A stretch of 64,000 nucleotides of DNA from Streptomyces specialis (GCF_001493375.1 NZ_LN929897.1:329593-393592); one strand, 5' to 3'. Counted from the first letter of the stretch, positions 33,572 through 42,589 are shown. Numbers and translations: made by a program. The notes: generated by a model from the sequence alone, not told the origin.

Positions 33572-34860
33572 TTGAGTCGTGAAACAGACAATCCGCCCCC
33601 CGGTCCGTTGGGGTGGGGAGAGCCCCAGCGCGGCGCCGCGGACGGTGAACTCCGTCCCGGGGCCACCGGAGCCCCGCGCCCGGAGGAGAAGAAGACCGAG
33701 ACGACGCTGACGACGCGCGCCCGGATCAACATCCCCGGGTCCCGGCCCATTCCGCCGATCGTCGTGCGGGAGACCGTCGAGGAGCCGCCCGCCCGCGACA
33801 CCTCCCGGGCCCCGTCGCCTCCGGCGGCGACCCCCGCCGCCCCGGCGCCGGCCGCGGACAGGGGACCCCGGAGCCCGAGCCGAAGCCGGCGCCGCCCGCG
33901 GCCCGGCGGAGGAGCCCCGGCCGGCTGCTGCGCCCGCTGGTGACCGGTGTCGTGGGCGTCTCCGTGATCGCCTACGGCGCGGGCCTGTTCCTGAGCCCGG
34001 AGGACGTGCCGAAGGGCACCACGATCCTGGGCATCGACATCGGCGGCCTGGACTCCCAGGACGCGCTCAACCGCCTCAACGCGGAGCTGGAGGCGGCCAA
34101 CAACGAGCCGCTGACGCTGCTGCTGGGCGAGGAGGAAGTGGAGCTCAAGCCGAGCGTGGCCGGCCTGGCGGTCGACACCGAGGCCACGGTCCGGGGCACC
34201 TCCGGCCAGGACTACAGCCCGGTCTCGGTGATCGGCTCCCTCTTCGGCGCCGAGCGCACCGAGGAGGCGGTGTTCGCGGTGGACCGCGAGAAGCTGACCG
34301 TGGCGCTGGAGGATGTCGCCGCCGGCGCGGGGACGGGCCCGGTGGAGGGCGGCGTCACCTTCGAGAGCGCGGGCCCCGTCGCGCACATCGGCCGGCCGGG
34401 GCTCACCCTGGACGTCGAGGCGGCGGCCGACGCGGTGGAGGCGGCGTTCAGGGAACGGGCGACGACCGGCCGCAACCCCGCGATCGAGCTGCCCATGGAG
34501 AGCCGGGAGCCCCTGGTCGACGAGGCGGAAGTCGAGCGGGCGATGGAGGAGTTTGCCGTTCCCGCGATGTCGGGCATGGTCACGGTGGTGGCCGGTCCTG
34601 TCGAGATCATGTTCAGCCCGGAGGGCTCGCTGTACCAGTTCCTCGGCATGGAGGCGGTGGACGGCAGGCTCGTCGAGACCTACGACCTGGACGTGCTGGA
34701 GCAGCTCTACGGCTCGACGTTCGACGGCATCACGGTCCAGCGCGGCGACGGCAGCCGGACCCCGGTCACTCCGCAGGACGTGGCCGGCGCGCTGGGCCAG
34801 GCGCTGCGCGAGACCGACCCCGCCCTGCGGGTGGGCGTCATCGAGCTCGACCCGAGCTGA
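33572..34860 (+). CDS. Peptidoglycan-binding-type membrane protein, apparent frameshift near 33870
   Basis: Two reading frames together make one Streptomyces-type protein. The first starts at a TTG (33572, GGGAGA upstream): MSRETDNPPPG, then KTETTLTTRARINIPGSRP and IPPIVVRE. The second contributes EPEPKPAPPAARR, one membrane helix (TGVVGVSVIAYGAGLFL) and an extracellular part with DVPKGTTILGIDIGGLD and two VanW/PG_binding_4-like repeats to 34860. The frame changes within about 33860-33880, in a Pro/Gly-rich segment that is also much shorter than in homologs as I remember them. A sequencing indel or collapsed repeat is more likely than a true pseudogene. Confidence 0.7.
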
Positions 34861-34875
34861 CCGCCGGGACCGTTC

Positions 34876-35847
34876 CTACGGGGCGGTCCGGTAGTGGTAC
34901 TGGTGATGTTCGGCGAAGCCCAGGCGGGTGTGGAGGGCGCCGGCCGGGGCGTTGTCCGTCTCCACCTGGAGGTGGGCGGCGCTCGCGCCGTCCGCCAGGG
35001 CGGCCCGGGACAGCGCGGCCATGACCGCCGTCGCCAGGCCGGTGCGGCGGTGGGCCGGGTCCACCCGCACCGCGGAGAAACCCGCCCAGCGGCCGTCCAC
35101 CACGCAGCGGCCGACGGCCGCCGGACGGCCGTCCGGGCCGGTGGCCGTCGCGAACCACACCGAGGGCCCGGCGGTCAGGACCTGGCGCGCCACCTCGGGG
35201 GCCTCGGCGGCCCGGGGCCAGCCGCTCAGCCAGCGCGCGGTCAACTCGCGGCCCACGCTCACCCGTTCGTCCGGCTCACGATCGGCCACCGGCGCGAGCG
35301 GCGCCACCATGACCCGCGTGTGGCCGGACGCGGCCCAGCCTCGCCGGTCGAGGTCGGCGGCGAGCAGCTCCGCGCCGGTCATGAGCTGGAGGCTCACGGG
35401 CATGCCGCGCCGCGCGTACCAGTCCGTCAGCCGGCCGAGGTCGGGCGGCGCTTCGCCCAGCGCGACCGCCGAGTTGGCCCGCCGCGTCCAGCCGCCACCG
35501 GCCCGCGCCAGCCAGTCACCGATCCGCTCGCGCTCCGGCGCGGTCCAGCTCCGCGTGGCGACCGCCGTCAGCTCCGCCACGCCCGCGGCCGGCATGCCGC
35601 GCGGACGGGCCGGCGTCGGGGGCACGACCTTGCCCGCGACCAGCGAGGACTCCGCCAGCCGCACCACCCGCCCGTCGCGCCGTGTGACGCTCACCACACC
35701 ACCCGTCCACGATGTGAGAACACCGATCGTGTCGGTAAAACGCGCCGGATGGGCCTCCGGCCCCGTAAGGGTCCGGACCGAGACGCGTTTGCCCACGTCA
35801 GCGGCGGTGATGCGAACGGAGAGACGTGCGCCCCCGGAGAATTCCAC
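34876..35847 (-). CDS. GNAT-family N-acetyltransferase
   Basis: 323 aa; GTG start. The C-terminal GNAT domain (about 205-318) carries the acetyl-CoA loop VDPAHRRTGLATAVMAAL and the closing GFAEHHQYHYR. The N-terminal ~75 residues form a separate beta-rich domain (GKRVSVRTLTGPEAHPARF, VVSVTRRDGRVVRL) like that seen in paired N-terminal extensions of actinomycete acetyltransferases. The substrate is unknown. It is divergent from fdxA. Confidence 0.88.
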   Translation of the reverse strand: MEFSGGARLSVRITAADVGKRVSVRTLTGPEAHPARFTDTIGVLTSWTGGVVSVTRRDGRVVRLAESSLVAGKVVPPTPARPRGMPAAGVAELTAVATRSWTAPERERIGDWLARAGGGWTRRANSAVALGEAPPDLGRLTDWYARRGMPVSLQLMTGAELLAADLDRRGWAASGHTRVMVAPLAPVADREPDERVSVGRELTARWLSGWPRAAEAPEVARQVLTAGPSVWFATATGPDGRPAAVGRCVVDGRWAGFSAVRVDPAHRRTGLATAVMAALSRAALADGASAAHLQVETDNAPAGALHTRLGFAEHHQYHYRTAP

Positions 35848-35879
35848 CGTCTTCCGCTCCCCCCTCGTGTACGCCTACC

Positions 35880-35910
35880 ATGCTCAACCGGCGATACTAA
35901 GGCTGAGCAT
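35880..35910. promoter_or_regulatory. Inverted repeat ATGCTCA-N17-TGAGCAT upstream of fdxA
   Basis: Perfect 7-bp arms, 65 bases before the fdxA start and inside the divergent GNAT-fdxA region. The spacer includes GATACTAAGG, which could be a -10 region. It is a plausible repressor or activator site; no known consensus is assigned. Confidence 0.4.
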
Positions 35911-35974
35911 CGACGACGCCGCGCTCCCGCGCGCATCATGGCGGATCACCGCCCCCAACGAGGAGGACTGAAGC

Positions 35975-36301
35975 GTGACCTACGTCATCGCGGAGCCTTG
36001 TGTCGACCTGAAGGACAAGGCATGCATCGAGGAGTGCCCTGTCGACTGCATCTACGAGGGGCAGCGCTCGCTGTACATCCACCCCGACGAGTGCGTGGAC
36101 TGCGGCGCGTGTGAGCCCGTCTGCCCCGTCGAGGCGATTTTCTACGAGGACGACACTCCCGAGGAGTGGAAGGACTACTACAAGGCGAACGTCGAGTTCT
36201 TCGACGAGCTGGGCTCCCCGGGCGGGGCGAGCAAGCTGGGCCTCATCGAGCGTGACCACCCGATGATCGCCGCGATGCCGCCGCAGGAGCATGACGAGTG
36301 A
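35975..36301 (+). CDS. fdxA: 7Fe ferredoxin FdxA
   Basis: 108 aa; GTG with GAGGAGGA ribosome site. Ligands follow the 7Fe pattern exactly: Cys9, Cys17 and Cys50 for the [3Fe-4S] cluster; Cys21, Cys40, Cys43 and Cys46 for the [4Fe-4S] cluster; Cys25 free. The acidic C-terminal half (DDTPEEWKDYYKANVEFFDE) is typical of actinobacterial FdxA. It is a cytoplasmic electron carrier; its partner is not identifiable here. A terminator hairpin follows (36334-36366). Confidence 0.96.
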   Translation: MTYVIAEPCVDLKDKACIEECPVDCIYEGQRSLYIHPDECVDCGACEPVCPVEAIFYEDDTPEEWKDYYKANVEFFDELGSPGGASKLGLIERDHPMIAAMPPQEHDE

Positions 36302-36333
36302 CGCTCGGCGTCACCGCCTTTGACACCCGTTAC

Positions 36334-36366
36334 CGGTCCCGTGCGGCATCCCGCCGTACGGGACCG
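36334..36366 (+). terminator. Hairpin between fdxA and dapC
   Basis: CGGTCCCGT (36334-36342) and ACGGGACCG (36358-36366) pair perfectly, with an inner GCGG/CCGC stem. It lies 33 bases after the fdxA stop. Confidence 0.65.
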
Positions 36367-36393
36367 AATCGTTGAGGTGAGGAGCAGCCTTCC

Positions 36394-37491
36394 GTGCCGT
36401 CCGTCTCCGCCCGCCTTCCGGTCTTCCCCTGGGACCGCCTGGAACCGTACAAGGCCACCGCCGCCGCGCACCCCGGCGGGATCGTCGACCTGTCGGTCGG
36501 TACCCCGGTGGACCCGGTCCCCGAAGTGATCCAGAAGGCCCTGGCCGCCGCGAGCGACAGCCCCGGCTATCCGACGGTGTGGGGCACGCCGGAGCTGCGG
36601 GACGCGATCGTCGCCTGGTGCGAGCGCCGTACGGGCGCCCGTGGTCTCGGCCACCGCAACGTGCTGCCGGTGATCGGCTCCAAGGAGCTGGTGGCGTCGC
36701 TGCCCGCGCAGCTCGGTCTGGGCGCGGGCGACCGGGTGGCGTTCCCCGAGCCGGCGTATCCGACGTACGAGGTGGGGGCGCGACTGGCGGGCGCGGAGCC
36801 GGTGCCGTACCGGGGGTCGCCGCTGGAGCTGGACCCGGCCGGGCTGCGGCTGCTCTGGCTCAACTCGCCGGCGAACCCCAGCGGCCGGGTCGTCCCGCCC
36901 GGTGAGCTGCGGGAGATCGTGGCGTGGGCCCGCGAGCACGGGGTGCTGGTGGTCAGCGACGAGTGCTACCTGGAGCTGGGCTGGACGGCGGAGCCGGCCT
37001 CGGTGCTGCGTCCCGAGGTCTGCGGCGGTGACACCCAGGGGGTCGTCGCCGTGCACTCGCTCTCCAAGCGGTCCAATCTCGCCGGGTACCGGGCGGCGTT
37101 CCTGGCCGGCGACGCGGACGTCCTGACGGAACTGCTGGGCATCCGCAAGCACGCCGGGATGATGCTGCCGGCGCCCGTGCAGGCCGCCATGGTCGCGGCG
37201 TTGGGGGACGACGGACACGTGGCGGAGCAGCGCGCGCGGTACGCGGCGCGGCGCGCGGCGCTGCGGGACGCGCTGCTGGGGCGCGGGTTCCGCGTGGAGC
37301 ACAGCGAGGCGTCGCTGTACCTGTGGGCGACGCGGGACGAGCCGTGCTGGGAGACGGTGGGGACGCTGAGCGAGCTGGGCATCCTCGTCGCGCCCGGTGA
37401 CTTCTACGGCCCAGTGGGGGACCGGTTCGTGCGGGTGGCGTTCACGGCGACCGACGAGCGGGTGGCGGAGGCGGTGCGCCGCCTGGCGTGA
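36394..37491 (+). CDS. dapC: Succinyldiaminopimelate transaminase DapC
   Basis: 365 aa; GTG with a GAGGTGAGGAG site upstream. A class I/II PLP aminotransferase with start PVFPWDRLEPYKATAAAHPG and PLP-Lys motif HSLSKRSNLAGYRAAF (Lys near 230), as in actinobacterial DapC. It makes N-succinyl-L,L-diaminopimelate in the lysine/DAP pathway; Streptomyces peptidoglycan needs LL-DAP. dapE, two steps on, is 1.7 kb downstream. Confidence 0.92.
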   Translation: MPSVSARLPVFPWDRLEPYKATAAAHPGGIVDLSVGTPVDPVPEVIQKALAAASDSPGYPTVWGTPELRDAIVAWCERRTGARGLGHRNVLPVIGSKELVASLPAQLGLGAGDRVAFPEPAYPTYEVGARLAGAEPVPYRGSPLELDPAGLRLLWLNSPANPSGRVVPPGELREIVAWAREHGVLVVSDECYLELGWTAEPASVLRPEVCGGDTQGVVAVHSLSKRSNLAGYRAAFLAGDADVLTELLGIRKHAGMMLPAPVQAAMVAALGDDGHVAEQRARYAARRAALRDALLGRGFRVEHSEASLYLWATRDEPCWETVGTLSELGILVAPGDFYGPVGDRFVRVAFTATDERVAEAVRRLA

Positions 37492-37493
37492 GC

Positions 37494-37528
37494 CGGCCCC
37501 GGGCCGGTGCGTCCGGGCTCCGGGGCCG
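37494..37528. terminator. Bidirectional hairpin between dapC and secreted-protein gene
   Basis: CGGCCCCGG (37494-37502) and CCGGGGCCG (37520-37528) are perfect complements between two convergent genes, so one structure can end both transcripts. Confidence 0.6.
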
Positions 37529-37561
37529 CGCGGTGCCGGGGCTTGGTGCCGCCTCGCGCCT

Positions 37562-37972
37562 TCAGAGGAGACGGAAGCCGTTGAGGTCCTGGTCCGCGAG
37601 GTCGGGGACGAGCGCGTCGAGGCTCTCGGGGTCCGCGCCCCGCTCGGAGAGGGTGTGGCTGACGTCCTGCGCCAGGGAGCCGGTCGTCTGCCCGGTGTCC
37701 GCGACGACCTGGTGGGCCAGGGGCGCGAGGATCGGCAGCGCGGCCTCGACGGCTCCGCCGCCGATCTGCTCCGCCGCGTCGACGGCGGTGTCCGCGACAT
37801 CGTCCACCGTGGCGTCGAGCCCGCCGTTGTCCAACGAGGTGAGCCCGCTCAGCCCCGAGGACTGCGGCTGCTCCGCGGCGCCCGCCTGGCCGGCCGCCGC
37901 GACGACGGGGGCGGCGCCCGCCGCGAGCAGGAGGGCGGCCTTGGCCAGGTGGCGCTTCAGCGAGTTGGACAT
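37562..37972 (-). CDS. Small secreted protein (conserved hypothetical)
   Basis: 136 aa. A Sec signal peptide (MSNSLKRHLAKAALLLAAGA, cleavage near AGA-AEQ at about 33) precedes an acidic, Ala/Leu/Asp-rich mature domain (DATVDDVADTAVDAAEQIGG, then QTTGSLAQDVSHTL) with no Cys. Similar small secreted proteins in Streptomyces are often labelled 'ATP-binding protein' without support; I see no nucleotide motif. The upstream region carries the perfect palindrome at 38125-38137. Confidence 0.7.
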   Translation of the reverse strand: MSNSLKRHLAKAALLLAAGAAPVVAAAGQAGAAEQPQSSGLSGLTSLDNGGLDATVDDVADTAVDAAEQIGGGAVEAALPILAPLAHQVVADTGQTTGSLAQDVSHTLSERGADPESLDALVPDLADQDLNGFRLL

Positions 37973-38124
37973 GATGCTCCTTTACCGGAGTGTTGCGCGT
38001 TTCGGACGCTGTGCCTATCGGTCGCGGGCACGGTGAGGTTGCGGCCGGAGATGGTAAAGGATTGGTAATGCATCGCATTATCTGGGGTGCGCTTCCCGGG
38101 AATTGACGGGACGGCAGAGGCATT

Positions 38125-38137
38125 TGACGTAACGTCA
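38125..38137. promoter_or_regulatory. Perfect palindrome TGACGT-A-ACGTCA
   Basis: 13-bp perfect palindrome, preceded by TT so that TTGACG also reads as a -35 hexamer. It lies about 150 bases upstream of the secreted-protein start in a 284-bp non-coding gap. This gap (37973-38256) is AT-richer than average and otherwise contains no gene. It looks like an operator for a dimeric regulator. Confidence 0.5.
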
Positions 38138-38256
38138 TATCCGCGCCATTCACCCGAAGCCGATTCCGGCGGTCCGGGAAAACGCCGGAAAGGCGCCCGC
38201 GATAAAGGGAGTTGCCGGGGCGAGGGACAATTCCCCGCACACCTGTGCAAGGAGGG

Positions 38257-39189
38257 TCAGCCCTCCGGCACCAGGACGGACAGCCGCACCTCTTCGGTGG
38301 AAGGCGCCCCGCCCGCGCCGGGGTTCTCCGCGTCGTCCCCGGAGAACTCCCGCCAGCCGTCCGACGAACGGTCCGCCTCCCAGATCCGGTCCCCGTAGAC
38401 GATCCGCTCGATGCCCAGCCCGGCGGAGTGCGCCACCGCCCAGTGCGCCAGCTCCCAGCCGCGCCCGTCCGCGTCCTCCCCGGCCACCGGCACGGTGAGC
38501 CCCGCGCCCTCGCCGACCGGGCGCACCGCCTCGCCGAACTCCCGCACCATCCGCGCCCGGACCTCCTCCGGGTCGCCCGACACCTCGTCCGGTTCCCCGG
38601 GTTCACCGGGTTCCCAGACGCAGCTCAGGGCCCCGGCCGCCCGCCCGGTCAGCGCGCCGGCCAGCAGCTCCGCCTCGTCCTCGTGCTTGGCGTACTCGTC
38701 CGGGTAGGCGCTGCGCTGCACTTCCTGCGCGGCCTCGGTGAGCGGCATCGTCTCGTAGCCGGGCACCTCGACCAGCCGGTCGTAGAACGCGCCGGCCGCG
38801 TACACCGGGTCCATGACCTGCTCCTCGCTGCCCCAGCCCATCGAGGGCCGCTGCTGGAAGAGGCCCAGCGAATCGCGGTCCCCGTAGTCCACGTTGCGCA
38901 GGGCGGACTCCTGCATCGCCGTGGCCAGGGCGATGGTCACCGCGCGCTCCGGCAGGCCGCGGGAGGACGCCACCGCCTCGATGGTCGCCGCGTTGGCGGC
39001 CTGCTGCGGCTCCAGCGTGAACGCCCGCTCGCCGTCCGCCCGCGCCACCGAGCAGTGCGGCGCGTCCGGACCGTCCTCGCCGAGCCGCACGACCGCGTAC
39101 CCGCCCGCGCCGAGCCCGGCGAGCAACAGCACCACGAAGAGGCCGCGGGCGACGCGGCGGCTTCGGGGAGCGGACGTCCGTTCGGGCAC
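38257..39189 (-). CDS. Lytic-transglycosylase-like membrane-anchored protein
   Basis: 310 aa; GTG start at 39189. One N-terminal membrane helix (ARGLFVVLLLAGLGAGGYAV) is followed by an extracellular domain with ATAMQESALRNVDYGDRDSL, GLFQQRPSMGWGSEEQVMDP and VYAAGAFYDRL. This is the pattern of 'heavy-metal/transglycosylase-like' actinomycete proteins with a lysozyme-like fold, in which the Glu of MQESAL is the catalytic candidate. The C-terminal ~110 residues are less conserved. It is divergent from dapE, which supplies cell-wall DAP. Confidence 0.8.
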   Translation of the reverse strand: MPERTSAPRSRRVARGLFVVLLLAGLGAGGYAVVRLGEDGPDAPHCSVARADGERAFTLEPQQAANAATIEAVASSRGLPERAVTIALATAMQESALRNVDYGDRDSLGLFQQRPSMGWGSEEQVMDPVYAAGAFYDRLVEVPGYETMPLTEAAQEVQRSAYPDEYAKHEDEAELLAGALTGRAAGALSCVWEPGEPGEPDEVSGDPEEVRARMVREFGEAVRPVGEGAGLTVPVAGEDADGRGWELAHWAVAHSAGLGIERIVYGDRIWEADRSSDGWREFSGDDAENPGAGGAPSTEEVRLSVLVPEG

Positions 39190-39238
39190 GCGACGAGGGT
39201 AACGGGTCCCCCCGGCCGTCGGGAGTGGCCCGGGTACC

Positions 39239-40360
39239 GTGAGGGCCATGCGATCCCCCGCGGCCGGAACCGGCGTGCTCCCCCTCGACCTCGGCCTCGA
39301 CGCCGCCGCGCTGACCGCGCGGCTGGTCGACATTCCCTCCGTCAGCGGCTCCGAGCGGCTTCTCGCCGACGCCGTCGAGGCCGCGCTGCGGGCCCTGCCG
39401 TGGCTGCGCGTCGACCGGTACGGCAACAACGTGGTGGCCCGCACCCAACACGGCCTCGGGGAGCGGGTGGTCCTCGCCGGGCACCTCGACACCGTGCCGA
39501 TCGCGGACAACGTGCCCTCGCGCCTCGACGCGGACGGCGTGCTGTGGGGCTGCGGCACCAGCGACATGAAGTCCGGCGTGGCCGTCGCGCTCCGGATCGC
39601 CGCCACCGTTCCCGCGCCCAACCGCGACCTGACCTTCGTCTTCTACGACAACGAGGAGGTCGAGGCCGCGCGCAACGGCCTCGGCCGCGTCGCCGCCGCC
39701 CACCCCGACTGGCTGGCCGGGGACTTCGCCGTCCTCCTGGAGCCGTCCGGCGGCGAGGTCGAGGGCGGCTGCCAGGGCACGCTGCGCGTGCTGCTGCGCA
39801 TGGCCGGCCAGCGGGCGCACTCGGCGCGCGGCTGGACCGGCGCCAACGCCATCCACGCGGCGGCCCCGGTGCTCGCCCGGCTGGCCGCCTACGAGGCGCG
39901 CCGCCCGGTCATCGACGGCCTGGAGTACCGCGAGGGCCTCAACGCCGTCCGGATCGAGGCCGGGGTGGCGGGCAACGTGATCCCCGACGAGTGCGTGGTC
40001 ACGGTCAACTACCGCTACGCGCCCGACCTCGGCGAGGACGAGGCCGTGGCCCACGTCCGGGAGGTATTCGCCGACTGCGGTGTCGCCGCGTTCACCGTGG
40101 ACGACCACTCGCCCGGGGCGCTGCCCGGGTTGACGCACCCCGCCGCCCGGGCGTTCATCGAGGCGGTCGGCGGCGAGCCGCGCCCCAAGTACGGCTGGAC
40201 CGACGTCTCGCGCTTCAGCGCCCTCGGCGTTCCGGCCGTCAACTACGGCCCGGGCGACCCGAATCTCGCCCACAAGCGGGACGAGCGGGTGGCGACCGCG
40301 ACCGTTCTGCGCTGCGAGGAGCGGCTGCGCGCCTGGCTGACGGGCCCCCGCGGCGCGTGA
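39239..40360 (+). CDS. dapE: Succinyl-diaminopimelate desuccinylase DapE
   Basis: 373 aa. M20 metallopeptidase-family enzyme that hydrolyses N-succinyl-LL-DAP to LL-DAP and succinate. The metal ligands are visible: GHLDTVP, GCGTSDMKSG, YDNEEVEAARNGL and the terminal GPGDPNLAHKRDE. GTG at 39239 and ATG at 39248 are both possible starts; neither has a ribosome site, so the mRNA may be leaderless. Together with dapC it covers two steps of the succinylase branch. Confidence 0.94.
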   Translation: MRAMRSPAAGTGVLPLDLGLDAAALTARLVDIPSVSGSERLLADAVEAALRALPWLRVDRYGNNVVARTQHGLGERVVLAGHLDTVPIADNVPSRLDADGVLWGCGTSDMKSGVAVALRIAATVPAPNRDLTFVFYDNEEVEAARNGLGRVAAAHPDWLAGDFAVLLEPSGGEVEGGCQGTLRVLLRMAGQRAHSARGWTGANAIHAAAPVLARLAAYEARRPVIDGLEYREGLNAVRIEAGVAGNVIPDECVVTVNYRYAPDLGEDEAVAHVREVFADCGVAAFTVDDHSPGALPGLTHPAARAFIEAVGGEPRPKYGWTDVSRFSALGVPAVNYGPGDPNLAHKRDERVATATVLRCEERLRAWLTGPRGA

Positions 40361-40419
40361 CCTTACGCTGCTTGACAGGCCGGGCGGTGGTCCCGGACGC
40401 ACGAGACGAGGAGCACGGC

Positions 40420-41163
40420 ATGAGCGACGGCACCCCCGACCCCGGCGAACGGCGCGAGCAGCGCCTCGGCCCGGTGCTGCGCAGGCGCGGCCAGGTGACG
40501 GCGGGCCAGGCGGACCAGCGGCTGCTGGACACGCGGGGACCGTCGGACTGGGTGCACGGCGACCCGTGGCGGGTCCTGCGCATCCAGTCGGAGTTCGTGG
40601 AGGGCTTCGGCGCCCTGGCCGAACTCGGCCCGGCCGTCAGTGTCTTCGGCTCGGCCCGTACGGGGCGGGACTCGCCGGAGTACGAGTTGGGCGTGCGCAT
40701 CGGCCGGGGTCTGGCCGACGCGGGCTTCGCGGTCATCACCGGCGGCGGCCCGGGCGCGATGGAGGCGGCGAACCGGGGCGCGAGCGAGGCGGGCGGCGTC
40801 TCGGTCGGCCTCGGCATCGAGCTGCCCTTCGAGCAGGGGCTGAACGAGTACGTCGACATCGGGGTCAACTTCCGGTACTTCTTCGTGCGCAAGACGATGT
40901 TCGTGAAGTACGCCCAGGGCTTCCTGGTGCTGCCCGGTGGCCTGGGCACGCTGGACGAGCTGTTCGAGGCCCTGACGCTGGTGCAGACCCGCAAGGTGAC
41001 CCGGTTCCCGATCGTGCTGGTCGGCACCGGCTACTGGGGCGGGCTGGCGGCGTGGCTGCGCGAGACGGTGATCGCCCAGGGCAAGGCGTCACCGCGCGAC
41101 GACGGCCTGTTCCACGTCACGGACGACGTGGACGAGGCGATCGAACTGGTCACCAAGCCGTAG
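40420..41163 (+). CDS. LOG-family protein (TIGR00730), Rossmann-fold nucleotide-binding
   Basis: 247 aa; ATG with ACGAGGAG. Signature motifs VITGGGPGAMEAANRGA and LPGGLGTLDELFEA identify the LOG/lysine-decarboxylase-like family, whose characterised members release cytokinin bases by phosphoribohydrolysis of nucleotide monophosphates. A 60-residue N-terminal extension (EQRLGPVLRRRGQVTAGQAD) is typical of the Streptomyces group. M. tuberculosis has a LOG gene (Rv1205) between dapE and folP2, in the same arrangement. 'Lysine decarboxylase' labels for this family are wrong. Confidence 0.88.
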   Translation: MSDGTPDPGERREQRLGPVLRRRGQVTAGQADQRLLDTRGPSDWVHGDPWRVLRIQSEFVEGFGALAELGPAVSVFGSARTGRDSPEYELGVRIGRGLADAGFAVITGGGPGAMEAANRGASEAGGVSVGLGIELPFEQGLNEYVDIGVNFRYFFVRKTMFVKYAQGFLVLPGGLGTLDELFEALTLVQTRKVTRFPIVLVGTGYWGGLAAWLRETVIAQGKASPRDDGLFHVTDDVDEAIELVTKP

Positions 41164-41187
41164 GAGGTTCCCCTCCGGGGCCCCGGG

Positions 41188-42048
41188 TCACGCCAGGCCG
41201 CGGCGGGTCGCGGCCGGGGGGCGGTGGCCGGCGATCGACGCGACCATCTGGAGCACCTGCCGGGTCTGGGCCACCTCGTGCACCCGGTAGACCCGGGCGC
41301 CGAGCCAGGCCGACACGGCGGTGGTCGCCAGCGTCCCGATCAGCCGCTCCTTGACCGGCAGGTCCAGCGTCTCGCCGACGAAGTCCTTGTTCGACAGCGA
41401 CACCAGCACGGGCCAGCCGGTCGCCGTCATCTCGCCGAGCCGCCGCGTCGCCTCCAGCGAGTGCCGGGTGTTCTTGCCGAAGTCGTGGCCCGGGTCGATC
41501 AGCACCGCGTCACGCCGCACACCGAGCGCCACCGCCCGCTCGGCCAGGCCGACCGTGACCCGGAGGATGTCCGCCATCACGTCGTCGTACGCCACCCGGT
41601 GCGGCCTGGTACGGGGCCGGGCGCCGCCCGCGTGGGTGCAGACCAGCCCGGCGCCGTGCCGGGCGGCCACCTCGGCCAGCTTCGGATCGACGCCGCCCCA
41701 GGCGTCGTTGAGCAGGTCCGCGCCCTCCGCGCAGACCGCCTCGGCCACCTCGTGCCGCCAGGTGTCCACGCTGATCACCACGGACGGGTACCGGCGGCGC
41801 ACCTCCGCGACGAAGCCGGCCGTGCGGCGGATCTCCTCCGTCACGTCCACCTCGGCCCCCGGGCCCGCCTTGACCCCGCCGATGTCGATGATCGCGGCGC
41901 CCTCGGCCACCGCCTCCTCCACCCGCGCCAGGGCCGCGGCGTCCTGGAAGGTGGCGCCCTGGTCGTAGAAGGAATCGGGGGTGCGGTTCACGATGGCCAT
42001 GATCACCGGCTCGTCCGCCGCGAACTCCCGCGTGCCAAGGCGCAGCAT
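41188..42048 (-). CDS. folP2: FolP2-like dihydropteroate synthase homolog
   Basis: 286 aa from ATG at 42048, where homologs start (MLRLGTREFAADEPVIMAIV); an upstream start would add 33 residues without similarity. TIM-barrel DHPS motifs are present: NRTPDSFYDQG, DIGGVKAGPGAEV, SVDTWRHEVAEA, DPGHDFGKNTRHS. The sequence NRTPDSFYDQG, instead of NVTPDSFSDGG, marks the FolP2 paralog, which in M. tuberculosis lacks DHPS activity by published report. So this may not be the folate enzyme or a sulfonamide target. It is convergent with the LOG gene. Confidence 0.82.
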   Translation of the reverse strand: MLRLGTREFAADEPVIMAIVNRTPDSFYDQGATFQDAAALARVEEAVAEGAAIIDIGGVKAGPGAEVDVTEEIRRTAGFVAEVRRRYPSVVISVDTWRHEVAEAVCAEGADLLNDAWGGVDPKLAEVAARHGAGLVCTHAGGARPRTRPHRVAYDDVMADILRVTVGLAERAVALGVRRDAVLIDPGHDFGKNTRHSLEATRRLGEMTATGWPVLVSLSNKDFVGETLDLPVKERLIGTLATTAVSAWLGARVYRVHEVAQTRQVLQMVASIAGHRPPAATRRGLA

Positions 42049-42201
42049 CCCGCTCAGGTCTCCGTTCCGGCGTGGCGTCGTCTTCTCCACCGAACCTACC
42101 GCCCGTTCCCCGCGCCCGGTGTCACCCCGGCATGCGACGATCGGCACAGCAGGAGGACGCGGGAAACCGCACGGGAATGGTGGAGCCCAGGGGAGGCATG
42201 G

Positions 42202-42564
42202 GTGTTGTTCTGGTTTCTGATGGCCGCGATGGTGATCGTGATCGCCGCCGTCACGCTGGCGGTGCTGGGCAGCTCCGACGGCTCGGGCAGCCCGGCCACC
42301 GGCGGGCTCGCGGGCGCCGAGCCGGGCCGGCTGGCCGACCCGCTGCCCATGGACCGGCCGGGCGGCCCGTCCGACGTGGTGCGGGTGCGGCTCCCGGTGG
42401 CCCCGCGCGGCTACCGGATGGCCGAGGTGGACGACGTGCTGGACCGGCTCGCCGCCGAGCTGGCCGAGCGGGACGCGCGGATCACCGAGCTGGAGACGGC
42501 GCTGGCCGGCGCCCAGGCGCTGGCACCGGCGCAGAAGGAGGCCCCGGCGGCCGAGCAGGAGTGA
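42202..42564 (+). CDS. DivIVA-domain membrane protein
   Basis: 120 aa; GTG with GGAGG 5 bases upstream. A membrane helix (residues 1-23, VLFWFLMAAMVIVIAAVTLA) is followed by a flexible linker and a DivIVA-like segment (RGYRMAEVDDVLDRLAAELA), which forms a coiled coil to about residue 105. Such proteins sense membrane curvature or recruit pole/septum partners. Mycobacterial synteny places a similar small gene (Rv1209) after folP2. Confidence 0.8.
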   Translation: MLFWFLMAAMVIVIAAVTLAVLGSSDGSGSPATGGLAGAEPGRLADPLPMDRPGGPSDVVRVRLPVAPRGYRMAEVDDVLDRLAAELAERDARITELETALAGAQALAPAQKEAPAAEQE

Positions 42565-42589
42565 GCCACCGCCCGGTCGTGGCGGCGGC

